From NCBI RefSeq assembly GCF_008764245.1, contig NZ_VTQV01000041.1, forward strand, positions 1 through 38,444: a DNA stretch of 38,444 nt, read 5' to 3'. Origin of the DNA: Bacillus subtilis (GTDB lineage: Bacteria; Bacillota; Bacilli; Bacillales; Bacillaceae_C). Position numbers and translations under genes: made by a program. Position 1 is the first letter of the stretch. Every line of letters starts with the position of its first letter. The notes beneath the pieces are model-generated. The model was not told where the DNA came from. It did not search any database and was given only the letters and a program-made list of their open reading frames with translations. This document shows, piece by piece, positions 15,755 through 24,781 of this stretch.

Positions 15755-16657
15755 CTACATCATTTGGCTTTCTTTTTTATTAAGATAGAAGTTAATCGAA
15801 ATCGAGATTACTGCAATAATGATAAAAAGAATCGCGGACACTGCAGATGCATAACCTAGCTCATAAGGTGCCGAAAAACCTCTATTATAGATATACTGAA
15901 CCGCGGTCTCGGTCTTAAATTGCGGACCACCATTAGTCGTCACATAAACCTGATCAAAAACCTGCATAGAACCAATAAAATTGGTTAAGATGCAAAAACT
16001 TAAAGAAGGGATTAACTGTGGAATTGTAATTTTAAAGAATTGCTGAATTTTCGTTGCACCATCCATTTCAGCAGATTCATAGAGTGAATTAGAAATCCCT
16101 TGAATACCAGCTAAAAGAATCATCATTGTTACACCAAAGTTTTTCCATACGGTTAGAATGGCTACTGTCGGCATCGCCAAGACGGGATCGCGAAAGAACT
16201 GTGGAATCGGCATCCCTAATTTTGAAAGCAAGTAAGGGATCGAACCGATATTTGGATCCAACAACATGGACCACACAATACCAATTGAAGTAAGAGAACA
16301 TACAACAGGGATAAAGAATACAGAACGGCAAAATTTATTAAAAACTGTATTTTTTGATAAAATCACTGCAAAAACTAAACCAACAATGATTTGAATCGGC
16401 GTTTCTAAAATAGTGAAATAAAGTGTATGTAGCAAAGCATTGATCGCACGTTGATCGGAAAAGAATTTAATAAAATTATCGAATCCCGTAAAAGAAGTGT
16501 TCGTAAAAAATATGTTGATATCAAAAAATCCTAGAGCAAAAGTTCCAACTAAAGGGATAAAAATAAAGGCAATCAATATAATCAAAGACGGTAGTAAAAA
16601 GAGATAAGCAGCGTGATTGGGTTTATTCCAGTAATCTCCTATGCGCTTCATATACAT
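15755..16657 (-). CDS. carbohydrate ABC transporter permease (MalF/AraP type)
   Basis: This 300-residue protein has six membrane helices, a FTGFDNFIKFF segment after the first helix and the EAA loop ESAEMDGATKIQQFFKITIP. It pairs with the following permease to form the membrane channel. ATG at 16657 has AAAGGAGG upstream. It is now the first gene of the operon. In comparable clusters a lipoprotein solute-binding gene usually sits just before it, but here only 220 bp lie between it and the regulator. A LacI-type operator lies 150 bp upstream, so it is probably repressed by the 16878 regulator. Confidence 0.93.
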   Translation of the reverse strand: MYMKRIGDYWNKPNHAAYLFLLPSLIILIAFIFIPLVGTFALGFFDINIFFTNTSFTGFDNFIKFFSDQRAINALLHTLYFTILETPIQIIVGLVFAVILSKNTVFNKFCRSVFFIPVVCSLTSIGIVWSMLLDPNIGSIPYLLSKLGMPIPQFFRDPVLAMPTVAILTVWKNFGVTMMILLAGIQGISNSLYESAEMDGATKIQQFFKITIPQLIPSLSFCILTNFIGSMQVFDQVYVTTNGGPQFKTETAVQYIYNRGFSAPYELGYASAVSAILFIIIAVISISINFYLNKKESQMM

Positions 16658-16807
16658 GGGATTTCCTCCTTTGTTTACAAACTAAGCTAGTTTTCTATTT
16701 CCTTCGTATGATCTTGCTGGACTTCTTTGATAGGAAATCGGGACAAAAGTCATTCTTAATAATTCAAATATTAACTCTATAATGCGGTTTCATTAATACA
16801 CTTATTA

Positions 16808-16823
16808 TTTAAATCGTTTTAAA
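16808..16823. promoter_or_regulatory. LacI-type operator before the arabinan permease operon
   Basis: TTTAAATCGTTTTAAA is a 16-bp near-palindrome centred on CG with one mismatched pair. It also occurs exactly at 18002-18017 and with one change at 17937-17952, flanking the LacI gene. Three copies around one regulator gene point to its binding site. Confidence 0.65.
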
Positions 16824-16851
16824 AAAAGAATAGTAATCTATGGATAATAGA

Positions 16852-16889
16852 ATAATGTTATAAAAGCCCCAAAACTTTTATAACATTAT
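16852..16889 (-). terminator. stem-loop overlapping the end of the LacI gene
   Basis: ATAATGTTATAAAAG (16852-16866) pairs perfectly with CTTTTATAACATTAT (16875-16889), and the regulator's stop codon lies within the stem. No clear T run follows, so it may be a weak terminator or an mRNA-stabilising structure between regulator and permeases. Confidence 0.55.
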
Positions 16890-17924
16890 CTCGTTATTCT
16901 TTGCCCCACAGGATCTTCTAATGACAAGTTCGGTTGGTACAACTGTCGTAATCTCATTCACCTTTTCATTTTTCAATATATCAATAATTTTTTGTGCTGC
17001 AATTTCCCCAATTTTCCGCATTGGTTGGTAGATGGTAGTTAAAGTAGGAATCGTCATTGAAGCCATATCAATATCATCACAGCCAATAACAGATACATCT
17101 TCCGGAACATTTACACCAAACTTTTGTAAGGTGTCCATCGCTCCAATAGCCATCAAATCGTTCCCAGCAAATATAGCATCAAACTCAACATTATTTTTCT
17201 GTAAGTTTTCTACTACTTCTTTACCATTTTCATATAAAAAATCCTTTTCAAAAACAAGAGCAGGATTATATAATAACCTCGATTCTTCCAATGCTTTCCG
17301 ATATCCCTCTAATCGATCCACACTTACTTGATAATTCAAGGGGCCTGAAATATGGACTATCTTTTTTCTTCCCAAGCTAATCAAGTGTTTTGTAGCCTCA
17401 TAGGCTCCTCCAAAATCATCTCTTTCTACAGTTACGATATTGTCATTGTGCCATTTACTCAGATAGACTAGTGGGAATCCGTATCCAATGATCTCAAGAA
17501 TATTTTTATCTTCAATTGTAGATGGCCACAAAATAAAGCCATCCGCTCTACGGTTTTTTAGAATTTTACTATATGAAGCTTTTTCATCGTTCATTTTCGG
17601 TGTTGTGGAAATCATTAAGTGAAAATCATTTTTCACAACTGTATCCATAATTCCTTCTAACAACTCAACAAAGTAAGGATGTGTAAAGGCGTTATGTGTA
17701 GTATCAGGAAAAATCAACGCAATCGTATCCGCTTTCTTTGAACGTAAGCTTCTTCCTATTTCATTTGGAACATAATTTAATTTCTTGGCGACCTCTTCCA
17801 CATGTTTCCTTGTTTTAATATTTACCCTCTTATCTCCTGATAAAGCTAAAGAAACAGTGGCAGGTGAAACACCGGAAATTTTAGCAATATCTTTTAGCGT
17901 CACAAATTCCTTCTTACTTTTCAT
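16878..17924 (-). CDS. LacI-family repressor of the arabinan cluster
   Basis: This 348-residue protein has an N-terminal helix-turn-helix (VTLKDIAKISGVSPATVSLA) and hinge (LNYVPNEIGRSLRSKK). A periplasmic-binding-protein-like effector domain follows (HISGPLNYQVSVDRLEGY, IFAGNDLMAIGAM, VIGCDDIDMA). It likely represses the permease/GH51 operon immediately downstream and its own gene, releasing on binding an arabino-sugar. The three copies of TTTAAATCGTTTTAAA-type sites support this. It differs from AraR, which has a GntR-type DNA-binding domain. Confidence 0.93.
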   Translation of the reverse strand: MKSKKEFVTLKDIAKISGVSPATVSLALSGDKRVNIKTRKHVEEVAKKLNYVPNEIGRSLRSKKADTIALIFPDTTHNAFTHPYFVELLEGIMDTVVKNDFHLMISTTPKMNDEKASYSKILKNRRADGFILWPSTIEDKNILEIIGYGFPLVYLSKWHNDNIVTVERDDFGGAYEATKHLISLGRKKIVHISGPLNYQVSVDRLEGYRKALEESRLLYNPALVFEKDFLYENGKEVVENLQKNNVEFDAIFAGNDLMAIGAMDTLQKFGVNVPEDVSVIGCDDIDMASMTIPTLTTIYQPMRKIGEIAAQKIIDILKNEKVNEITTVVPTELVIRRSCGAKNNEIML

Positions 17925-17936
17925 TAATACCTCCTA

Positions 17937-17952
17937 TTTTAATCGTTTTAAA
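17937..17952. promoter_or_regulatory. operator copy just upstream of the LacI gene
   Basis: TTTTAATCGTTTTAAA differs by one base from the copies at 16808 and 18002. It lies 13 bp before the start codon, where bound repressor would block elongation or initiation. Confidence 0.6.
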
Positions 17953-18001
17953 TTAAAATTAGAATACCTATGGAAACAAGTGTTAATAACATAGCAAATA
18001 A

Positions 18002-18017
18002 TTTAAATCGTTTTAAA
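18002..18017. promoter_or_regulatory. operator copy in the LacI promoter region
   Basis: TTTAAATCGTTTTAAA is identical to the copy at 16808-16823. Its centre is 65 bp from the 17937 copy, close to six helical turns, so cooperative looping is possible. Confidence 0.6.
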
Positions 18018-18275
18018 AGTTATGTTTTTATAATAAACTAGCTATTAAAGGATTGTCAACAGTAAATTTTTTTAGAAACTATAAGGAGTAAAATAATTTT
18101 CTTCTTACTGACCAAACGTAAACATTGTAGTTTTCGGAACCCAATGTTAAAACAAGACTACTTTGTCTTGTCTGTGGACCAGAGGTATAGCAGCTTAATG
18201 TCGGGTATCATGCTTGTATTCTCATCGCAAAAGTTGATGTGTATACTAATTCACTAGGGAACTTCAAAAAAAACA
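18018..18275. other. intergenic region without a recognisable gene
   Basis: No open frame with a ribosome site was found. A small hairpin, CAAGAC/GTCTTG, lies near 18155-18172. The rest shows no structure I can name. Confidence 0.4.
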
Positions 18276-18303
18276 GGTTCCAAAAGAAATCTCCCCCGGA
18301 ACC
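18276..18303 (-). terminator. rho-independent terminator of the phosphoglucomutase gene
   Basis: GGTTCC (18276-18281) pairs with GGAACC (18298-18303). The minus strand continues into a run of eight T's broken by one G. It is 13 bp beyond the stop codon at 18316. Confidence 0.8.
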
Positions 18304-18315
18304 CATTTTTCTTTT

Positions 18316-20055
18316 TTATTTCACAAATGTTTGCACAATCCCCATTACTTCAGCTTCTAACTTCTCACGTTTTTCAAGACTTTCTTCCATCGTTTCACCT
18401 TTAACAGCGAAATAAAATTTAATTTTCGGCTCAGTGCCTGATGGGCGTAGGCAGAACCATGAGCCATCCTCTAGTTTAAATTTAAGCACATTCGATTTCG
18501 GTAAGTTGATTTGACTTTTTTCATCTGTTTGTAGATTCATTGCTTCACTGATCGCATAATCTTCCAATACGTCTACGCGCACTTCCCCAATCGATTGTGG
18601 AGGGTTCTGACGGAAAAATTCTAAAATGCCAGCGATTTGCACTGCTCCTTCTTTCCCTTTCAATGTTAAAGATTGCAGGGATTCTTGGTAAAACCCATAT
18701 TTTTCAAAGATTCCAAGTAAGCCATCATAAATAGATTTCCCTTGCATTTTGTAGTATGCAGCAATTTCCGCAGCAAAAATAGCGGCTTGAACAGCGTCTT
18801 TATCACGAACGAAATCCCCGATTAAATACCCATAGCTTTCCTCATATCCAAATAGGAATTGATGTTCACTAGTTTCCTCATATTCCTTCATTTTCTCGCC
18901 AATGAATTTGAATCCAGTTAAAGTATCGAGGCAAGAAATACCGAATCTTTCCGCGATCGCTCGACCTATTTCCGATGTGACAATCGTTTTTATGATCACA
19001 CCATTTTCAGGTAAGTCACCATTTTGTTGCTTTTGGGTCAAAATATACTCAGCCATCAAAGCTCCAACTTGATTACCCGTTAAAACGACAAACTCCCCTT
19101 GATCATTTTTTACGGCGACCCCAAGACGATCGGCATCAGGATCCGTACCTAGCAAAATATCTGCTTCTAATTTTTCCCCGTATTGAATGGCCAGTTCAAA
19201 GGCGGCATGTTCCTCAGGATTCGGAGAAGCAACTGTTGAAAAGTTTGCATCCGGTAATTCCTGCTCCTTCACAACCGTTACATTTTTAAAGCCAAACTCC
19301 TTTAGTCCTTCACGCACAGGGAAATTTGCTGTCCCATGAAGTGGCGTAAAGACGATTTTCAAATCTTGTCCCGCTTTTTGCATGGCTTCTTCATTTAAGT
19401 GAATGGATTTTAAAGCCTTTTGATAAGCACGATCTACCTTTTCCCCAATAAAAGTGAGGTAACCTTGTTCTTCTAGTTGTTTTTCATCTGCCACATCAAT
19501 GTTTAATTCATCACCTGCTTGCTGCACATAGTGAATAAGCTCATCAGCAGGCTTTGGCGGGAGTTGTCCCCCATCTTCTCCATACACTTTTAGGCCATTG
19601 TATTCAGGTGGATTATGACTAGCCGTAATCATCACTCCAGCAAAAGCATGCAAATAACGAACGGCAAACGACAATAAGGGCGTAGGCCGCAAACTCTCAA
19701 AAACATATGCCTGTATTCCATGTTTCCCAACCGTCTTCGCTACTTCTAAGGCAAATTCTGGAGACATATGGCGACAATCATAAGATATGACTACCCCACG
19801 ACTTTTAGCCTCTTCTCCCTGGTCTTCTATGTATCTCGCTAGCCCTTCTGCCGCTTTACGTACAGTATATATATTCATCCGATTTGTTCCAGGACCGAGC
19901 TCTCCACGCATCCCACCTGTTCCGAACTCTAACTCTTTATAAAAACTTTCCTCTATTTGCTTCTCATCCTGCTCAATCTGTTTCAATTGTTCCTTTAGCC
20001 TGTGGTCAAGCGTTGAGTTTTCCTTCCATTGGGAAAATTTCTCTCTCCAACCCAT
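18316..20055 (-). CDS. pgcA: alpha-phosphoglucomutase (PgcA type)
   Basis: This 579-residue enzyme interconverts glucose 1-phosphate and glucose 6-phosphate, feeding UDP-glucose synthesis for wall polymers and glycolipids. The four-domain alpha-D-phosphohexomutase fold shows the active-site serine loop TASHNP (Ser146), the metal loop DPDADRLG, the sugar loop GYEESYGYL and the phosphate loop [12 protein letters not shown]. Length fits Bacillus PgcA. The frame opens at ATG 20061, only one base after AGGAGGT, so ATG at 20055, eight bases from the ribosome site, is preferred. It stands alone with its own terminator. Confidence 0.94.
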   Translation of the reverse strand: MGWREKFSQWKENSTLDHRLKEQLKQIEQDEKQIEESFYKELEFGTGGMRGELGPGTNRMNIYTVRKAAEGLARYIEDQGEEAKSRGVVISYDCRHMSPEFALEVAKTVGKHGIQAYVFESLRPTPLLSFAVRYLHAFAGVMITASHNPPEYNGLKVYGEDGGQLPPKPADELIHYVQQAGDELNIDVADEKQLEEQGYLTFIGEKVDRAYQKALKSIHLNEEAMQKAGQDLKIVFTPLHGTANFPVREGLKEFGFKNVTVVKEQELPDANFSTVASPNPEEHAAFELAIQYGEKLEADILLGTDPDADRLGVAVKNDQGEFVVLTGNQVGALMAEYILTQKQQNGDLPENGVIIKTIVTSEIGRAIAERFGISCLDTLTGFKFIGEKMKEYEETSEHQFLFGYEESYGYLIGDFVRDKDAVQAAIFAAEIAAYYKMQGKSIYDGLLGIFEKYGFYQESLQSLTLKGKEGAVQIAGILEFFRQNPPQSIGEVRVDVLEDYAISEAMNLQTDEKSQINLPKSNVLKFKLEDGSWFCLRPSGTEPKIKFYFAVKGETMEESLEKREKLEAEVMGIVQTFVK

Positions 20056-20170
20056 TTCCATACCTCCTAGTCCATGTCTAACACTTCTAAATTTTCATCA
20101 CTAAAAATTACGATTCTCTGTCTTTATTAATCATACCTGTTTCTCATTTTTGACTCAACTCCTTAGTTGC

Positions 20171-20213
20171 AAGGGAAATGGAAAAGACCCTACGGAATAT
20201 GCAGGGTTCCCTT
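20171..20213 (-). terminator. second hairpin downstream of the oxidoreductase gene
   Basis: AAGGGAA (20171-20177) faces TTCCCTT (20207-20213), and inside ACCCT (20187-20191) pairs with AGGGT (20203-20207). On the minus strand the inner stem is followed by CTTTTCC. It could be a backup terminator. Confidence 0.45.
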
Positions 20214-20302
20214 ATATGTTTATTTAAATTCAGGTAAGGATATGTCAACTTAGATTTAATCATTCATCAATGATAAAAGTTTACACTTTTTTCACGGAAA
20301 AA

Positions 20303-20331
20303 ATTCCGATCTACCTTAGATAGATCGGAAT
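20303..20331 (-). terminator. rho-independent terminator of the oxidoreductase gene
   Basis: ATTCCGATCTA (20303-20313) pairs with TAGATCGGAAT (20321-20331), and a T run follows on the minus strand. It is 18 bp beyond the stop at 20349. Confidence 0.88.
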
Positions 20332-20348
20332 AATAGTAGGAGGACCTA

Positions 20349-21431
20349 TTAATCAAAATATACTGCTTTACCAGTTTTCGCTGACTCGTAAATCGCTTCG
20401 AGAATTTGTGTCACCACAAAAGCTTGTTCTGGTTTTACAAGTGGCTCTGTATCATTGATAATACTTTCAATCCATTGGCGTGCTTCAATATCGGAATCGT
20501 TTTCTGCTTTTCCATCAAAAAATGCAACGCCACCAGCACCTAAATCTACTTTCTTCGTATACAATCTGCTAAATTCTTCCCCATTAATACGAAGGCCATC
20601 CTTCATATCTGCTCCAGCAAGTGTCCCACTTAAAGAAACCTTCGCTTCATCCACATCTAATGTATTAAGCGCCCAGCTTGACTCCAAAACAATCGTTGCA
20701 CCGTTTTCCATTGTAATAAAACCAAAAGCAGAATCTTCTACCTTAAATTCTTCAGGATCCCAAGGACCGAAGGCATTTGCAGCGTTTTCCATATGTCCAA
20801 GTTTATGATAAGTTGTTCCCAACACCGCTTTTGGTTTATAATTGTCCATCATCCATAATGTAAGGTCCAATGCATGAGTACCAATATCAATTAGCGGACC
20901 GCCGCCTTGTTTTTCTTCATCAAGGAAAACACCCCAAGTTGGTACAGCACGGCGACGAATTGCATGAGCTTTCGCATAATAAACCTCACCCAAATCACCA
21001 CGAGTACAAACATTATGTAAATGAAGGCTGTCAGGTCTGAAGCGATTATTATAGCCAATTGTTAACTTTTTACCCGTACGTTTAGCTGCTTCAACCATTT
21101 GCTTTGCTTCTTCTGATGTTTTCGCCATTGGTTTTTCACACATTACATGTTTGCCAGATTCCAATGCAGCAATCGAAATTTCAGCATGCGAGCTGTTAGG
21201 TGTACAAACATGTACAATATCGATGGACGAATCCGCTAACAATTCTTTGTAGTCCTCATAAACTTTTGCACCTTCAACACCAAATTTAGCAGCCGCTTCT
21301 TCCGCTTTTTCCACAACAATATCGCAAAAAGCAACCATTTCAACCTGCTCTAATTTCGATAAACTTGGCATGTGCTTACCATTCGCAATTCCGCCACAAC
21401 CAACAATCGCTACTTTCAACTTCTCCGACAT
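20349..21431 (-). CDS. Gfo/Idh/MocA family NAD(P)-dependent oxidoreductase
   Basis: This 360-residue protein has an N-terminal Rossmann fold with VAIVGCGGIANGKHMPSL. The family's catalytic lysine motif CEKPMAK is near residue 100, and the C-terminal domain carries GGGPLIDIGTHALDL with its conserved aspartate and histidine. Members oxidise or reduce sugars, inositols or sugar derivatives. ATG at 21431 is chosen because GGGG lies nine bases upstream; the earlier ATG at 21440 abuts that site directly. It stands alone with its own promoter and terminator. A sugar-responsive operator in its promoter suggests a catabolic role, but the substrate is unknown. Confidence 0.9.
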   Translation of the reverse strand: MSEKLKVAIVGCGGIANGKHMPSLSKLEQVEMVAFCDIVVEKAEEAAAKFGVEGAKVYEDYKELLADSSIDIVHVCTPNSSHAEISIAALESGKHVMCEKPMAKTSEEAKQMVEAAKRTGKKLTIGYNNRFRPDSLHLHNVCTRGDLGEVYYAKAHAIRRRAVPTWGVFLDEEKQGGGPLIDIGTHALDLTLWMMDNYKPKAVLGTTYHKLGHMENAANAFGPWDPEEFKVEDSAFGFITMENGATIVLESSWALNTLDVDEAKVSLSGTLAGADMKDGLRINGEEFSRLYTKKVDLGAGGVAFFDGKAENDSDIEARQWIESIINDTEPLVKPEQAFVVTQILEAIYESAKTGKAVYFD

Positions 21432-21464
21432 CCATCTCATCCCCTTATTTTAAACTTCGTCTAT

Positions 21465-21493
21465 AATTTAAACGTTTCTATCAAAATAGTCAA
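21465..21493 (-). promoter_or_regulatory. promoter with CG-centred operator for the oxidoreductase gene
   Basis: On the minus strand TTGACT (21488-21493) and TAAATT (21465-21470) are 17 bp apart. Between and over them lies TAGAAACGTTTAAA (21467-21480), a dyad centred on CG as bound by LacI/GalR or CcpA proteins. Compared with the CcpA cre consensus it has about two mismatches, so the binder is uncertain. Confidence 0.5.
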
Positions 21494-21544
21494 GAAGATC
21501 TTTTGGGAATTTCCGGGTGCCTAGCACGCCCCGCTTTTCTCATA

Positions 21545-23050
21545 TTAAAATAGTGAACCACTTCTCAGTTGAATGGCCTCTTTAATAGCCTCATCTGAAA
21601 TATTAGTTTGATTTTCTAAATCGGATATCGTCCTTGCAAGGCGGATAATTTTTAGTTTAACCCGGCTACTCCAATGATGGTTTAATGATAAGGAAAATAA
21701 CCACTGTTCCTGACTTTTTGTCAACGGGCTTGTTTTTAATAATTTTTCGATTGCCACTTTTCCGTTCGTCTGTTCCGTTTGATAACGGGCGTATTGCCGT
21801 TCTCTTGCAATTTCAACGCGACTCCGAATACTTTCTGAGTCTTCACTCTGTGGTGTCATGGATGCCTGGTTGGATGAATGTAAATGAAGAAAAATATCGA
21901 TTCTGTCGTTAACAGGGCCGGATATTTTATTACGGTAGTTTTTTATTTGCTGAGGAGAACAGATACAATAATGATTCCTAGAGCCATGGTAACCACATGG
22001 ACAAGGATTAGTCGCTCCTATTAAGATAAAAGAAGACGGGTAACTAACTTTTGATTGAACTCGACTTATTGTTACTTTTCCATTTTCCATTGGCTGTCTA
22101 AGCATCTCTAATGCTTTCTTCGGAAACTCAGCCATTTCATCCAAAAACAGAACCCCTTTATGGGAAAGCGATATTTCGCCAGGTTTTGGAATGGAGCCTC
22201 CTCCTATCAATGAAACGGAAGAACTAGAATGATGTGGAGATCGAAAAGGTGGTGTAAATTGAACAGTCCGTCTTTCACCAGCCAACTGATATAGACTCAT
22301 AACCTCTAACAAGGATTTCTTAGATAGTGGAGGTAATATAGTAGGAAATGCTTCCGCCAGTAGACTTTTTCCGCAACCAGGTGGTCCGGTTAATAAAACA
22401 TTATGTTCGCCAGATGCTGCAATCTCTAATGCTCTTTTCGCTTTTTCATGACCAAAAATATAAGAAAAATTTTTATGTGTAATTAGATTTGTAAGAGGGA
22501 ATTGATTGTCCTTTTGTGGGAATTCTCGTTTTATTTTCTTCCCCTGAAAATAATCGATAGCCATATATAGATCTTTAAAAAAGATTAATTCGACGTCTTC
22601 TATAAGTTCAAGGGGAATTTTCGGGTCATAAGGGAGGTATACTTTTTTGAAGCCCAGTGACTTTGCGGCTAGGATTGTAGGTAAAAGGTCATCCGTGCTG
22701 AGTAAAGTACCATCAAGGGACATGGCTCCTAGAAATGCTATATTTCCTTCTATTTCGATATTTAGTATTTGTAATTCCTTTAAGATTCCAATAGCGATAG
22801 CAAAATCAAGTAGCGGGCCATTTTTCTTATGTTCTGAAGGTGATAAATTAACCACTATCTTCCGTGTATCAATAGTGCTTTCCACTCCCCTCAAAACTGT
22901 TAGAATTCGCTCCTTAGACTCTTTGATCGATTTATCTGGCAATCCCACTATTACCATGGAGGGAAAGCCACTAAAAACCTGCACCTCAACTTGGATTTTA
23001 TACCCTTCCAAGCCTCTTAATCCAATACTGGAAATTTTCTCCACCCACAC
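21545..23050 (-). CDS. comM: ComM/YifB family Mg-chelatase-like AAA+ ATPase
   Basis: This 501-residue protein has an N-terminal LonC-like domain (ISSIGLRGLEGYKIQVEV, VGLPDKSIKESKERI), an AAA+ core with Walker A GPPGCGKS (222-229) and Walker B LFLDEM (301-306), and sensor GATNPCPCG. A cysteine-containing insert (NPCPCGYHGSRNHYCICSP) and a C-terminal Mg_chelatase_C domain follow. In Gram-negatives ComM is a branch-migration helicase that helps integrate DNA taken up by transformation. The role in Bacillaceae is less studied. Starts at GTG 23050 or 23044 are both possible after AAAGGA. It is a lone gene between unrelated units. Confidence 0.9.
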   Translation of the reverse strand: MWVEKISSIGLRGLEGYKIQVEVQVFSGFPSMVIVGLPDKSIKESKERILTVLRGVESTIDTRKIVVNLSPSEHKKNGPLLDFAIAIGILKELQILNIEIEGNIAFLGAMSLDGTLLSTDDLLPTILAAKSLGFKKVYLPYDPKIPLELIEDVELIFFKDLYMAIDYFQGKKIKREFPQKDNQFPLTNLITHKNFSYIFGHEKAKRALEIAASGEHNVLLTGPPGCGKSLLAEAFPTILPPLSKKSLLEVMSLYQLAGERRTVQFTPPFRSPHHSSSSVSLIGGGSIPKPGEISLSHKGVLFLDEMAEFPKKALEMLRQPMENGKVTISRVQSKVSYPSSFILIGATNPCPCGYHGSRNHYCICSPQQIKNYRNKISGPVNDRIDIFLHLHSSNQASMTPQSEDSESIRSRVEIARERQYARYQTEQTNGKVAIEKLLKTSPLTKSQEQWLFSLSLNHHWSSRVKLKIIRLARTISDLENQTNISDEAIKEAIQLRSGSLF

Positions 23051-23064
23051 ACTTCCTTTCTTAT

Positions 23065-23078
23065 TTTTCCCGGGAAAA
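23065..23078. promoter_or_regulatory. perfect palindrome upstream of comM
   Basis: TTTTCCCGGGAAAA is a perfect 14-bp palindrome 15 bp before the comM start. A related 16-bp palindrome is at 26030-26045. Whether a protein binds it is unknown. Confidence 0.35.
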
Positions 23079-23217
23079 CATTAGTTCTGATATTATTGTA
23101 ACAATAAAAAACGATTAAATTCAACAGCATTCGTTCGACAAATTTCGAGACTCACCCGGCACTTGGTTAAAGATGTCTTCCCGATTTTCGAAAGCCCTTC
23201 AGCGTTAAAACAAAAAA

Positions 23218-23253
23218 GAGGGAAAGGCCTCTATCCCAAGAAACCTTTCCCTC
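23218..23253 (-). terminator. rho-independent terminator of the LCP gene
   Basis: GAGGGAAAGG (23218-23227) pairs perfectly with CCTTTCCCTC (23244-23253). The minus strand then reads six T's. It lies 8 bp beyond the stop at 23262. Confidence 0.9.
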
Positions 23254-23261
23254 ATTCTTTT

Positions 23262-24191
23262 TTAGCTCAAACCAAGATGTTCTTTTAAATGAGCTTGAAT
23301 GTTTGTACGTTCTTCATCTGGAACTACATAATACCAAACCCCACCAATAGTCGAACCGCTACCTTTTATTTCTAATTGTTCAATTTTGTGACGGGCACCA
23401 GCATAGTTTTTCTGAATATCAACCATGTCATCCATCGACAAATTTGTCTCGACATTATTACTCAACGCTCTTAACACATCATCATATTTCCAAAGAGCTG
23501 AAATATTCGCTCCTTTATTCATAACTCCCTCAATCACTTGACGTTGACGCATTTGTCTTCCGAAGTCACCTCGAGCATCTTGCTTACGCATTCTAGCATA
23601 ACTTAATGCTGCATCTCCGTCTAAATCAAGCTTACCTTTTGCAAAATGGTGACCACCCTGTGAAAAGTCCAAGTCATTATTTACCGTAATTCCACCAACC
23701 GCATTGACGATATCTTTAAATCCATCCATATTCATTTTAATATAGTAATCAATGGGAATATCTAGAAATTTCTCCACTGTATTCATCGACATTTCTACAT
23801 CTCCAAAAGCATAGGCATGGTTAATTTTGTCGACCGTTCCGTGTCCAACAATCTCAACTCGTGTGTCACGGGGAATACTTAACATTTCCATCGAATTTGT
23901 TTGTGGATTCACGGTCACCACAACCATAGTATCAGATCGTCCTTTATCACCAGGTCGTTCGTCTACCCCAAGCATTAAGACCGAAAAAGGTTCTTTCTTC
24001 TTTAAAGATAACTCAGATGGTCTCTTTACCTCAGGAGTACGATCAATCGGTTTATGAACAGTGTTCACAGCTTTATTTACATTATGAAAAATCGAATATC
24101 CATACCCTACGATTCCCAATACCAATATTAAAAGAACAGAGAGGAATATCTTTAAACCTGTCCTTTTCTTTTTTTGCTTTGCTCTTTGCAT
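23262..24191 (-). CDS. LytR-CpsA-Psr (LCP) family wall-polymer ligase
   Basis: This 309-residue membrane-anchored protein has a basic N-terminus and one helix (about 12-33), then an extracellular LCP domain (about 68-220). Conserved LMLGVDERPGDKGRSDTMVV, SIPRDTRVEI, YARMRKQDARGDFGRQMRQR and QVI stretches carry the arginine and aspartate residues that bind polyprenyl pyrophosphate and magnesium. LCP enzymes move teichoic acid or other glycopolymers from the lipid carrier to peptidoglycan. It is close to the LytR/TagU/TagV group, but which paralogue is not clear. GGGAAAGGA precedes ATG 24191. Confidence 0.93.
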   Translation of the reverse strand: MQRAKQKKKRTGLKIFLSVLLILVLGIVGYGYSIFHNVNKAVNTVHKPIDRTPEVKRPSELSLKKKEPFSVLMLGVDERPGDKGRSDTMVVVTVNPQTNSMEMLSIPRDTRVEIVGHGTVDKINHAYAFGDVEMSMNTVEKFLDIPIDYYIKMNMDGFKDIVNAVGGITVNNDLDFSQGGHHFAKGKLDLDGDAALSYARMRKQDARGDFGRQMRQRQVIEGVMNKGANISALWKYDDVLRALSNNVETNLSMDDMVDIQKNYAGARHKIEQLEIKGSGSTIGGVWYYVVPDEERTNIQAHLKEHLGLS

Positions 24192-24781
24192 TTTTTATAT
24201 TTCCTTTCCCTTTAAAATTTAGATTCAACCTCTTCGTTGATCATGTATGAGTCATAAGTACAGTTATCTAAAGAATAGACGTCTATTTTCACAAAAAGTT
24301 ACATTTCGACCATTTTTTCAAAACTATAAACCTATCCTTAATTATACGAAACTTTGCAAGGCGAATTCAATATTAATTTTGTCTAATTTGTGTCACACTA
24401 TAACTCACCAATGGAAACAACTCCGCTATCGACCGAAATTCCGCATAGGTATTACTCTTACATTTTCTCTAGCCAAAAAAAGGAAAAGGCATAACCACTT
24501 CCTTATCCAAGTGCTCTCGCTGTTTAATTAATGGGCGTCGTAACGATCAAAGGCTTGTTAATCAGGATAAGGATCCTCCGTTAAAACCGCAGACTTGGTC
24601 CTTTTTGAGCACACACTTAAAAGCTTTTTTAGCGACAATTTCTTCATTTATCCTTTAAAAAGTGACGAGCAAAATATGTAGAATATTTAAGAATGAAAAT
24701 GCTAATAACCGAAAATTGCGCTTTTTATTGTTCGCTGTGGAACAGCTTTTAGTGTGGCAGTTGCTTCCATACCATTTTTTA
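24192..24781. other. 590-bp intergenic region between LCP and DUF624 genes
   Basis: No credible gene: the longest plus-strand frame (24247-24531) has no ribosome site and no family features. Near the LCP gene there is a perfect 14-bp palindrome, AATAGACGTCTATT (24274-24287). A possible weak terminator for the DUF624 gene, AAGGAA/TTCCTT (24480-24504) with T's on the minus strand, lies in the middle. Confidence 0.45.

Noticed and set aside
16878-17924. AraR repressor
   Set aside because: AraR has a GntR-type DNA-binding domain; this protein has a LacI-type helix-turn-helix.
20455-20808. 117-codon frame opposite the Gfo/Idh/MocA gene
   Set aside because: It is antisense to a well-supported gene with full family motifs and has no ribosome site.
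24247-24531. 94-codon plus-strand gene
   Set aside because: No ribosome site, odd composition rich in K, R, F and N, and no family motif; it lies in an AT-rich intergenic region.
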